Shown here: positions 47,124 to 57,753 of the stretch, piece by piece
How positions within the stretch are numbered: the stretch's first letter is position 1
How the letters are laid out: every line of letters starts with the position of its first letter
Assembly: GCA_032690845.1 (NCBI GenBank)
Contig: CM064433.1
Span: 40,298,658 to 40,362,657, forward strand
DNA from: Eleusine coracana subsp. coracana
Taxonomy: Eukaryota; Streptophyta; Magnoliopsida; Poales; Poaceae
DNA length: 64,000 nucleotides
Reading direction: 5' to 3'
Notes under the pieces: model-generated
Database searches by the model: none
What the model saw: the letters and a program-made list of their open reading frames with translations, nothing else
Told to the model about the DNA's origin: nothing
Translations under genes and position numbers: made by a program

Positions 47124-47900
47124 GAGCAAATTCCTTATTTGTCCTTGTTTTAGATGCGTATACCTTATTTGTCCCTGCTCAGATCCAGTTCTCTTATATG
47201 CACCGAAGGTAAACTTCTGTACCTTCTGTGTCCTTTTTGAACTAGTTCAGTTAACTTTTGACCTATGGGCAAGTATACCCCTTAATGAGCTATACCTTAT
47301 TTGTTCCTAAACACACGACTGCTCTTATTTGTCCTAGCTCCTAGAGCCGAGCAGCTCAGTTTGGTGCCATGCCCGACTTGCCCATAGGTCGCCTCAGGAA
47401 GGGGCGCAGGAGAGGGCGGGCGAGGTGGCACAGGAGGGGCCCGCGGTATGCTCGTGCCAGAGGGCATGCAGGTGGCGGCGTCAGAGGAGGCACGTAGGCG
47501 GGGCCGCCCCATAGGTCGCGCAGGCAGGGCCGTGAGATTGGGTGTAGGAGGGGGCGCTAGAGGTGGGGGATCAGGATGTGGAGCAGCAGGGAGCTCCGGC
47601 GAGCTGGTTGGCGCCGATGACCCCATGTTCAAGTGTGGGATCGGAGTTCTCTCGATCTGTTTTTTATTCTAAAATAGAGTCGATCTGGAGAATAAAGAAA
47701 GTAAGGGGTAGTTTCAACAATAAAAAAAATGGTGTGTCCATGATAAAACAACGAGTCTGCGGTTGACTCCTTACGTTGACTCACGGAAAAGAGCACAGAA
47801 GGTATAGAAGTTTAACTTTGGTTCATGTAAGAGAACTGGATCTGAGCAGGGACAAATAAAGTATACGCATCTAAAACAGGGACAAATAAGGAATTTGCTC
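47124..47900. mobile_element. Mutator-like element with GC-rich interior (Pack-MULE candidate)
   Basis: 777 bases with 9-bp duplications GCATTGAGG (47115-47123) and GCATCGAGG (47901-47909), one change. Terminal inverted repeats of about 110 bases (47124-47235 and 47790-47900) begin GAGCAAATTCCTTATTTGTCC. The interior 47330-47650 is GC-rich, with a 111-codon minus-strand Pro/Ala-rich frame but no transposase. This fits a Pack-MULE that captured host sequence (inference). Confidence 0.85.
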
Positions 47901-47909
47901 GCATCGAGG

Positions 47910-48046
47910 AGGCTTTGATGAAGTTGGGTAGAGGGTCCCGAGTCTTGATGATGGATGCCATGGGGCGGAACTGCGTGGTCAGCCCACAAAGAAGGGTGAG
48001 GACCAGAGTAGGCTCATTGACCTTGAAACCATGATCTTTGAGACCG
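47910..48046 (-). pseudogene. Copia-1 gag fragment (upstream part)
   Basis: On the minus strand the gag block LVLTLLCGLTTQFR and DPLPNFIKASSM is read. It is a conserved copia gag stretch. The Mutator-like element cuts it right after ASSM. The 5' side is cut by the LTR at 48052-48251. Confidence 0.8.
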
Positions 48047-48051
48047 TTTAT

Positions 48052-48251
48052 TGAGAGTAGAAATTGTAGAGACAATTGGGACTCAGAGATAATAAGAATG
48101 GTTGTCTTTATTGATGATGATGGATACAATTTATAATAAGGGGAAGAGTAGAGGCCAAGTCATTGACGTGTTCACACTATAGATGGGTTCACACTATAAT
48201 TCATGGTGTATGACACGATTGGTCAATAATCTACCATATAGATTCACAACA
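48052..48251 (-). repeat. 3' LTR of a second copia element (copia-2)
   Basis: On the minus strand 200 bases start TGTTGTGAATC and end CTACTCTCA. A TATA-like TTATTATAAATTG stretch and an AATAAAG signal lie inside. A polypurine tract AAGGGGGAG (48252-48260, minus strand) precedes it. It is inserted in copia-1 gag; the other LTR is not in the window. Confidence 0.7.
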
Positions 48252-50086
48252 CTCCCCCTTGATCAATCGATCATCATCGTACACCATCTCATAGCTCCTC
48301 TAAAAACCCTATGGGAAAAAATGTGGGGAGCTACCGAGTAATATGTTGTGAAAACTCCTTTAACCCAACGGGAAAATCAGGAGAAATTGATACAACATAT
48401 ATTATATATTGTCTGGTTATAAACTCATATGAGAAAGACCCAAGCGAGTTTAGAGACAATATTATGCCATATGATATCACCCTTTAAAAACCCTAGTAGG
48501 GAAAAATCGAGAGATATGACATTCACTTGTATTGATATTGCCTCATTAAAAACCTTTCATGAGAAACCGTGTAGGAAAAACTCACGAAGGGAAAAAAGTG
48601 CAATATGATGTTTGGACAGGTTACTATTAAGAAGGATACTCCCCCTGAACATTGACAATTTGTGAGTAAATCACATGATTTTCCAAATGTTTTATCAACT
48701 CAATCTGCTATAGTACATGAGGATAAAACAAATGGAAGCAATGTACTTAATGGTATCGCTCTCTTGTAACCTGTTGCATCTAAGCAATACAAGAGTCACT
48801 ATCTCGCGGATAGTGGCAGATGGTTCAGTGGAACCATTACTACATAAATAATGTAGTTAATCATTCTTCAATCTAAGGTGCACAATAAGTGATGTTTGAG
48901 AATGATACGTGAAAGTAGCCATGAGAATGTGGATGTTCCTCACGTAAAGACCACTTCACCATGAAATCAGTCAATGTACATCTATTATGCATATTCTACC
49001 ATAGTCATGTCTTGATAGAATCACCAAGACCTTATGTGTCATAAGGATATTAATGAATATCCTCTTTGACTCTAGCATAATGGCAACACGGAGTAGCGCT
49101 TTAAGCTAGCAAGCAAATAAGCACTTTGATGACACTTTTCATCAACAATCTGATGGATAAATGCAACTGCATTGATATTCAAGATTGGATGAGACCATAA
49201 ATATTGGATGAATATGGTTGTCTAATATCATTCGATATTGAAACGAATATCGATTGGATATTAGTTGACTGATTGATGACATCCCAGAGGGAATGTGCTC
49301 AAGGTTAAAAACTTAAGTCTAATTTGGAATTACCCAAATTATTAATCTCAAATTTTGTCATTGCTTTGTTGTATGTTCTTTGGAGATGATTCGAAATTCA
49401 AACGAGACTTCACAATGAACACACAAAGCAATTATCGAGCTTTCTTTCAGTGGAAAGAACTGTCTAGTTAGTTGTACCATAACAACTTAACAATTTTGAG
49501 TCATCGAGTGACTCCAACGATACATAATATGCATCACAATTTGAATTTGGATTCTAATGTCTGAATCTATCAAAATCTTTGATCTGCCAATGATCTTAAA
49601 TGTAGGAACATAATTTTCACACATCCAGGGTCTCAGCATGGACTCATATGCTACAATTCTATTGCAATGAATATTCCATTGTGTTTCCACATGGAATATG
49701 ATGAGAGGAAAAGATATTACTTCTCACTCTATCAGCAAAGCAATTCTCCATAATTACCACCTCTGGTTCGACCAATTTGAGTACTGAGGTACTCTACCTA
49801 GGATTTTGGTCTCGATCCAGTATAGAGTAATCTTAGGGAGAAATATGTCGACATTTTGTAGTCTTTGTATTGATTCAATGGAACCAACAAATTATGTGAA
49901 AATATTATCCTCGGTAACTCCGTATATTTCCCAAACACCGGAGTAAGTAAGGATGTTCCAGTGACTCAGCGCCTACTTCTATGTGCACACATGATGCTGG
50001 TCTTTTGGACATTAAAATCCATAGGCCTTGGATAGTAAATATCCGAAAGGTGTCAACCAACATAGTGCTGGTTTGCATTTACTGTC
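48252..50086 (-). mobile_element. Copia-2 internal 3' region (partial)
   Basis: On the plus strand it shows repeated wording such as CTCTAAAAACCCTATGGGAAAAA and TTAAAAACCTTTCATGAG, characteristic of non-coding 3' regions of some plant copia elements. No polyprotein was recognised. It is cut at 50086 by gypsy A. Confidence 0.6.
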
Positions 50087-51412
50087 TGTTGGCACCGAGA
50101 TTTGACCGGTCCCAGTGGTTAGCCACGTGGAGTTGGAATCGGCTGAAGTTAGCGAAACTCAATGGCCAAAAGGAATAAAGTTGGTCCGATAGGGTTATGT
50201 TATCTCTTTCTGTGTTAGTTTAGAAACAAATCGAGTCGGTTTGTTTAAGAGTCCTGACCGAATCAGGTCAGAACCCCTTGCACGGGGTTATAAATATGTA
50301 ATAGTATCTGTACGAGAAAAACAACACTTTCGTTCAATACAATTCAGCGCATCGCCAACCTTTCCAACTCGACGAAACCCTCGTCTCGCGCGGGCTGCAT
50401 CGGCCCCGATCTCGGCGGGAGACTTGGATTAGTCAACTTCGGTAATTCTATCAATCTCAACTAGTACTTTCTCATTGATTTGATATTATAGTTGTTATCG
50501 TTAGAATTGCTAGTTATCCGGTAATTAGATCTTCATTATGCTTGTTCTATCGACTTTGAATTGCAATACTGCCTTGGTTGAGTCCGATCTATTACATTTT
50601 GAGTAGGTTTTATGGGTATAGTTTAGATCTGTTATTCGAGTCATTCTATCGATTTTATCTATAAATAGATTAAATCTAACTCTATTTTCCGTGTTTGAGC
50701 ACTGTCTCGATTAAGTTCGATCTATTCGAACCTATAAGGCTGCATTGACTTCGATCTCTTACTGAGTTGGTAGGGTTAGATTTGATTCTGTTTATAGGTA
50801 GAGTCGATGGAGTTCTATCCGAATGTTTAGCCGATAGGTTATCACGGTTCAATCGACTTCTGGTATATGCTTGATTTCTTACATATTTTAGTAAGTCAAT
50901 TGCCCCCTTATTGAGATAAGTTAGATCTGCGATTTAAGGCATATTTGCAATACCAGCTATCAGATCTATCGATCTAGCACCATCAGTAGAACAAGTCTAC
51001 GTGTGTACTGTAGATTCATCGACTTTGTTCTATCGATTTGGCTCTATCGACTAAGCGAGTTTGGACATGCTTATTATAATCTTATCGACTCTGCTCAGTC
51101 AGCTTGTTTTCCTTATCGGCATTAACAATACTTAATGTTTTAACTATTTAGTTCGCCGATAAGCTGATATAATCAACCGATTAATTTATTTTCTTTTATA
51201 TTAATCATATGCTGGCATCGGCTGGTTTTCACGAATAGTGAATATCGGCTTTCTTCATCGGCCTGTCCTGGACCGGTGACCCGTGGAATTTGATCGTTGT
51301 TTCTTTGTTGATTTGCAGGGAAAATCGACTGACATGCCCCGATTTCCGTATTGAGCCTGCACTGGATCTAACCAGATCTCCCAGGTCACGCGTGTAGAAT
51401 TTCATGTCAACA
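50087..51412 (+). repeat. 5' LTR of gypsy A
   Basis: 1326 bases with perfect terminal TGTTG and CAACA. Matches the reverse complement of 735-2078. The other LTR of this element is not in the window, so LTR-based age cannot be read. Confidence 0.88.
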
Positions 51413-51460
51413 CGCTTTTTGGTATGCCCGGTGGGACAAAGGACTTCAAAGATCCACAAT

Positions 51461-54244
51461 ATGTCTGAACTCGGAATGCCAAAAGACGGTACTCCTCCTC
51501 CTAAGCATGATGCCGGTTCTGATCTTAAGGTGGAGAACATGCTGCCCGTCAATAAAGATGAATTGAGCGATGAGGCAAAGGCGCTAATTGATCAGAGAAT
51601 GGCGGAGTACAAAAACCTTCTCTTGGGGACCTTCATGAAGACCAGGAACGATAAGGTCGTACAAAAGGGAAAAATACCTGTTGTCGCCTTGGTCGAAGAC
51701 GTTATTGAGACTTTACCTGCCAACAAACCAATAGAAGTCATTGATGAAGAAGCTTTGAACAATATGACTCATACAACCATACACCATGCGTTGATTAACC
51801 AGTCGCCTATATTGGTTAACACATTGAGGGCTTTAATCATTCAGATTATAGAGGGTTGTGTTTATGATGATCCAACACGTGGGCCAATGTATTTCCGAGT
51901 ATCTGGGAATATTCCTCAGCCTGCAATTGAAGCACCCAGTCCACAACAGCCAAGTGCGAGCACGACAGATCCTGTTACGGGTTCAGGGCCATCACCTTCT
52001 GAGGCTACTCCACCCCCGAAGAACACTAACAGTGGTACAGTAAGAAGGACACCTCGGAGGATAATATTACAGAGGACCACTCCCCAGACGCAGCCACAAC
52101 ATTACATGCAAGAAACAGCGGAGCCAAATGTCACATATAGTACTGCGCCTAATGCTGAGCCAAGTTTGTTTGGAATGCCATCGTCGTCTGCTCTACCAGG
52201 GGAATTAGAAGGTCAACATACAGTTGTTAATTCTGGCTCACAGACGGTCCTACAAATGCCAGCATCTGGTCCTACATCAACTATCCCAAATGTCAATGTG
52301 TCAACTGATGACTGGGCTATGAAGATTGCTGAGGTGATGAGGGAATAGTTTGGACTAAAACCAAAATAATAGACGTACATGTATCAACCTCCGTATCCTC
52401 CGAGTTATGATTTGATACCTATGCTGAGTCAATACAGGCCACTAGAATTCACCAAGTTTACTAGACAGGATAACACTACCACTGTCGAGCATATCAGCCG
52501 ATTTTCAGTATAATGTGGAGAAGCTGGTAACACTAAAGCATTGAAAATCAGGCTGTTCCCGTCAAGGATTAAAAAACCGATTGAACCGCCAAAACCGGTC
52601 CACGGCGGTTAGGCGAAAACCACGAAAACTGGTAAAATCGGTCGGCTAGCCGGTCAAAATTCAAAAACGACAACATTTGAACTGGAAATCAGTTAATCGA
52701 CCGTTTTTTCTGGTTAGCCGAGCGGTTTCCTCGGTAAGCCGATGATTGTTGGTGAAAACCGATAGTTTCAAATTTCAAAGTAAAGCAATAATAAAATTTG
52801 GGAAAATTTGAAACAACGACGAAGGAAATTGAAATGAGTTGAAACAAAATCGGGATCCTCTCGATCCGAAAGCCCACCTTTCTTGCACTGATTATGGCGG
52901 CTAGCTGGTTAATCATGGTCGGGCATGCGATTTGGAGGCGGAAACGTCGGCTAGTCGTCCTCCGTTCAAGGCTAGCCGGTCGATCTACGCGGCTAACCGA
53001 GTTTAGTGGTGGTTAGCCGGCGAATGGTGGCCGGATTTGATTTCGTTTGAGATCAAAGGTGCAACAGAGGATTTCATGGAGATCGAAGAGAGGCGCACGC
53101 CGGGAGCGGATGCAGCGGAAAGAATGGAGTCGTACGACTCCTGGAGAAGAGGATGGGGTGTTTTATCTTTTTCATTTCTTTTTTGTTCATTTTACTTTTT
53201 ATCTTTTTTTGCCAACTGAAAGTTGATTATTTTTGTAAAACTATTTCACCATAATTCGTAGTTTTTCCTCTAGTTTTTAAACATATTTTTGTTATAATTT
53301 TTTTCAAAAATTCAAAATTTTGAATTTGAACTGGTCGAAAACCAGTTGTCCGGTGAAACTGGACCGGATCGGTTTCACCAAAAACCGCGGTTTTTGACCG
53401 TTTTCGTCGGTTTTTTAATCCATGGTTCCCGTTGTCCTTATCTGGATTAGCGTTTTCTTGGTTCGCATCGTTGCCCCCAAATTCAGTCATCACTTGGGCC
53501 GATCTTGAACAAAAATTCCACAAGTACTTCTTCGCTGAAACCAGGGAGTTGAGGTTGTCCGATTTGATTGCCGTGAAGCAGAAGGCTGGGGAGTCTGTGC
53601 ATGATTACGTGCAGAGGTTCAGAGATGTGCGCAACAAGTGTTTTAGCTTGCAATTGACTGATACTCAGATCGCAGAAATAGCATTTAACGGGCTAGTTGC
53701 ACCTTTGAGGGAGAAGTTTCCTTCGGCCGAATTCGAAAGCCTGTCTTAGTTAGTGCAAAAAGTGTCGATTCAGGAGAACCTGACTCGGGGGGCACGGTCA
53801 AGGCCGATTCAGGTCAACTACAACGATTATGGGTCTGATTCTAATGAAGATGCTGAAGACGTTGACATGGCTGAGTGGTCGAGGAATAAGAATATCCTAT
53901 CGTGTCCTTGGGTGAAGCAGAACAAACCAGATGAGAAGTACGATTTTGATATTACCAAGGCTAACAAGATATTTGATATGCTGCTATAGGAGAAGCATAT
54001 TCAATTGCCACCTGACCATGTGATCCCGCCTGTTGAAGAGTTGAAGAGGAGGTACTGCAAGTGGCATAACTCGCCGTCTCATAATACTAATGATTGCAAG
54101 GTTTTCAAGAGACAGATTCAGATGGCAATTGAGCAGGGCAAGATAAAATTCACCAAAGATACAATGAAGATCGATGGACATTCTTTCCCTGCAAAGAGTA
54201 TTGGGATTGTTTTGCTTGGGATTATTCTGAAATGCCCGACCTGA
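51461..54244 (+). pseudogene. Gypsy A gag (broken, with hAT insertion)
   Basis: ATG 51461 opens a 295-codon frame rich in Pro, Ser and Thr, up to TAG 52346-52348. More stops follow up to 52562, where a hAT MITE interrupts. After it (53425 on) the gag core continues with SGLAFSWFASLPPNSVITWADLE and AGESVHDYVQRFRDVR, then TAG 53747-53749 and TAG 53987-53989. A zinc-knuckle variant CX2HX4HX4C (CKWHNSPSHNTNDC) sits at about 54057-54100. The frame then runs directly into sequence that normally lies after protease, so the protease domain is lost. Confidence 0.88.
52563..53424. mobile_element. Non-autonomous hAT element in gypsy A gag
   Basis: 862 bases with a perfect 8-bp duplication GTTCCCGT (52555-52562 and 53425-53432). 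Ends CAAGGATTAAAAAACCGA and TCGGTTTTTTAATCCATG are inverted repeats. Subterminal motifs such as GGTTAGCCG and AACCGG recall the hAT element at 33923-38345, whose ends start with the same CAAGGWTT. No transposase. It is probably moved by a transposase of that family (inference). Ignoring the insert and one duplication copy restores the gag frame across the site. Confidence 0.93.
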
Positions 54245-56400
54245 GCCGATCTATTGTTGAGCATCAGCTTCCTATCAAACCTGGATATCGACCTTATAAG
54301 CAACCGCCAAGAAGAATCGATCCAAAGATTTATGATGATGTCAAAGCTAAGATTACCAAATTATATGATGTTAAGTTTATTAGGCCTTGCCGATATCCAG
54401 AGTGGGTTTCAAATATTGTGCCTGTATTTAAGAAGTGTGGAAAGTTGAGAGTTTGCATCGTTTTCAGACCATTGAACAGGGCCACACCAAAAGATGATTA
54501 CCCAATGCCGATAGCAGATCTTCTGGTTGATGCAGCAGCAGGTCATAAGATTGTTAGTTTTATGGATGGTAATGCTGGTTATAATCAGATTTTTATGGCA
54601 GAAGAAGATATACCGAAGATTGCTTTCAGGTGTCCTGGGGCTCTTGGATTATATGAGTGGGTCGTCATGACGTTTGGGTTGAAGAATGCTAGAGCCACAT
54701 ATCAGAGAGCCATGAATTATATTTTCCATGATCTAATTGGTAGGTTAGTGGAGATTTATATTGATGACGTAGTAGTCAAATCTAAAAGGATAGAAGATCA
54801 TATAGCCGATTTGCGGGAGGCACTCGAGAGGACCAGAAAGTATGGTTTGAAGATGAATCCAAAAAAGTGTGCATTTGGCGTGTCGGCTGGCCAGTTTCTA
54901 GGTTTCATTGTGCATGAGAGAGGAATTGAGATTAGGCCAAAGAGCATGAAGGTTCTCAATGACATCGAACCGCCAATTAACAAGACAGAACTTCAGTCGT
55001 TGATTGGCAAAGTAAATTTCATTAGAAGATTTATTTCGAACTTATCAGGGAGACTTGATGTGTTTACCCCGTTATTGAAGCTGAAGGCCAATCAAAAGTT
55101 CGTATGGGAACCAAAACACCAGAAAGCCTTGGATGATATCAAGAAGTATTTGGTTTCGCCTCCTATATTAGTACCACCAAGAGAAGGATTACCCTTCAGG
55201 CTTTATCTTGCGGCTGACAAGAAGTCGATCGGATCAACTTTAATTCAATAACAAGATGGTAAAGAAAGGGTTGTATTTTACTTAAGTCGAAGATTGATTG
55301 ATGCTGAGACCAGGTACACTGAGATTGAAAAGTTATGTTTATGTTTGTATTTCTCATGTGTGAAGTTGACGCATTATCTGTTATCGACTGAGTGTGTGGT
55401 GGTTTGCAAAGCCGATGTCATCAAATATATGCTATTGGCTCCTATTTTAAACGGGAGAATTGGTAATTGGATGCTTGCTCTAGCCGAATATGATCTAACT
55501 TATGAGTCTGCCAAGGCAGTCAAAGGTCAAGTTCTGGCTGATTTGATTGTTGAGCATTGTGGATCTGAGGTGTTGATGGGGGAGCCGGTGCCATGGTTAT
55601 TATTTTTTGATGGTTCTGTTTGTAAGAGTGGATGTGGTATCGGGCTCGTGGTCATATCGCCTCAGGGGGCAAGATTTGAGTTTGCATTTGTCATGGAGGT
55701 ATCGACTAATAATCAACTTGAATATAGAGCTGTTCTTAAGGGATTGCAGATATTGAAGGAAGCTGGAGTCGATTGTGTTGAAGTCGTGGAAGATTCATTA
55801 TTGGTGCTCGGGCAGCTGGCAGGAGAGTTTGAGTGCAAAGACGATATATTAAGATTGTTTTATGCCGAGTGTCAAGATGTGTTGCAATACTTCAGAACAG
55901 TAAGATTCAAGCATGTTCCGAGGGAACAAAATATGGAGGCAAATGATCTAGCGCAGAAGGCATCGAGTTATCAACTGAATGATAGTGGGGTTATTGTCGA
56001 CGTAGCTGATGTTGATGACGAAGATTGGAGATCCAAGATTGTCCAGTACCTCAAGGATCCTATTCAACGAACTCCCCGGAAGATTCGATATATGGCATTG
56101 AGGTATGTTTTACTAGAAGAAAAACTTTATTATCGGACGATTGATGGTGTATTGCTAAGGTGTTTGAATCGAGAAGAAGCCAGAGTCGTTATGTGCGAAG
56201 TCCACGAAGGCATATGTGGTACATATTAATCGGCCCATAAAATAAGGTAGTTGCTAAAGAGGACTGGATATTATTGGCCTACTATGCTGGAAGATTGCTT
56301 CAAGTATTATAAGGGATGTCAATATTGTCAGAAGTTTGGAGCAATACAGAGAGTACCGGCATCGGCTATGAATTCAATTATTAAGCCGTGACCGTTGAGA
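54205..56400 (+). pseudogene. Gypsy A reverse transcriptase, RNase H, second RNase H, integrase start
   Basis: The reverse transcriptase runs from about 54232. It has FMDGNAGYNQI, MTFGLKNARATYQRAM and the catalytic YIDD at about 54757-54768. In the CIVF motif a Val stands where Asp is usual. TAA 55249-55251 then splits the first RNase H. The frame 55294-56229 carries the second, archaeal-type RNase H (LLFFDGSVCKSGCGIG, then STNNQLEYRAVLKGLQ) and the lead into the integrase zinc finger. TAA 56227-56229 cuts there. The zinc-binding YC part (GCQYCQKFG) is still readable at 56317-56345. Gypsy B begins at 56412. Inactive. Confidence 0.9.
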
Positions 56401-56411
56401 GGATGGGGTAT

Positions 56412-57696
56412 TGTCGAGGGTAAAAGTTGGGGGCGCCACATGGCACCTCCTAAAAACTCAAAACACTCGACCATGTCAAAAGGCTCGCTTAATCACCGTT
56501 TGAGTACCACCCGCGTGGGCCCTGTATGGGAAACGTCCGTACAACGGTCCCACCTCGGCCACGAAGGCCGCGCCGTAGACCCGACCCGCTCAACCCCTCG
56601 AGTGATCAGGCGCCGACCGCACCCACTCGACCCCTCGGCGGGGGTCGAGAATCCGTCGCGACTCGCATGACCCCCCGGCAGGGGTCGAGCGCAATCCGAC
56701 CCGACCGGTGGGACCCAACCATATCTCGCCCCTCCAGGAGGGTGACTTAGCCTTCCCACCAAGCTTATCCGCTCCGGAATAAGGATAAGGACCCTCACCG
56801 ACACTATAGCCACTGTGCCGGCACTGGTCCACCCGCGATCATTAGATGTACTCTTCACTTGTTGACTCCCATCAGTGGGACCCGGGCTTGGGCGAGGCGG
56901 GATGATCAGGCTGACAAATCCGGGAGTGACAGAGCGGAGAAGCTCGATTACCATGTCAGGACGGGACGGATCCCACTCCAAACAAGCCCCGACAAATGGA
57001 TCCCGACGATACGACCCCCGCGGCGGGGGTCGAGCGAGGCATGACACCCCTACTAGTGGCGATACAGGGCGGTTGATGGACAGTTGGGACGCTTACCACT
57101 CAGATAACCTAACAGTGCCCATAATGCGCTCTGCCTTACGAGACGGAGCACGCCATCTGTAGCGACAAGGGAAGGTCGACCCGACGACGGAAAACGGGGG
57201 CACGCTCAAGCACAGTGCCGCCCCCTGACACGAGGACCAGACTGGCAGGGCCCCCGACAACCGAGGACCACGCCACCGACCGGGAGCCGCGCCTTCTTCC
57301 GCACGGCTCCATCGGCTCCGCACGTGTAGGGCGTCTCTTTCTCTCTCTCCCTCTCTCCCCCTCTCTCTGTAAACGGGCCCCACCCCTTGAAGTATAAAAG
57401 GGAAGGTCCTCCTTCTTACTCAAGGAGAGGCGGCTCCGGCTAGACGAGAACACCACGATTACTACGAACACACACGATCAACCACCCCTCTCCCGCATGT
57501 GAGACTTGGGGTATGCTCCTCTCTCACCACCATTGTACTCTTCACCGAAGCAAGTAACACGAGTAGGCTAGTGAACTGGACGTAGGGGACTTCCCCGAAC
57601 CAGTAAAACCCCCGTGTCCTCCTGCTTAGCCATTGCCAAACTCGAAGCGCGCACACCTAGAACAAATTCTACTAGTTCGTGATCTAAACACCGACT
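56412..57696 (+). repeat. 5' LTR of gypsy B
   Basis: About 1285 bases. Starts TGTCGAGGGT and ends near ACCGACT just before the primer-binding-like site. The 3' base is not fixed because the usual CA end is not clean. It contains a CT-rich run (57330-57368) upstream of a TATA box. Confidence 0.75.
57393..57400 (+). promoter_or_regulatory. TATA box of the gypsy B LTR
   Basis: TATAAAAG inside the LTR, about 25 bases after a CT-rich run and roughly 300 bases before the LTR end. This is a usual place for a retrotransposon core promoter. No start site was mapped. Confidence 0.6.
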
Positions 57697-57753
57697 ATTG
57701 GCGCGCCAGGTAGGGGTACTTTGCGCGTTTCGCTTCAACAGCTCTCCAGTTAG

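Larger units (their letters stand above)
50087..56411 (+). mobile_element. Gypsy A: 5' part of a Tat-lineage Ty3/gypsy element
   Basis: 5' LTR 50087-51412 (TGTTGGC to GTCAACA), then a primer-binding-like TGGTATGCCCGGTGGGAC (51420-51437), then gag, RT, RNase H, a second RNase H and the start of integrase. The extra RNase H-like domain is a hallmark of the Tat lineage (established knowledge). The protease region is deleted, and gag carries a hAT MITE. The element is cut in integrase at 56411 by the LTR of gypsy B, and its 3' part and 3' LTR are absent. A solo LTR of the same family lies at 735-2078. Confidence 0.9.

Noticed and set aside
51404..51460. ATG at 51404 as gag start of gypsy A
   Set aside because: It lies within the LTR end and primer-binding region; ATG 51461 is the more plausible start.
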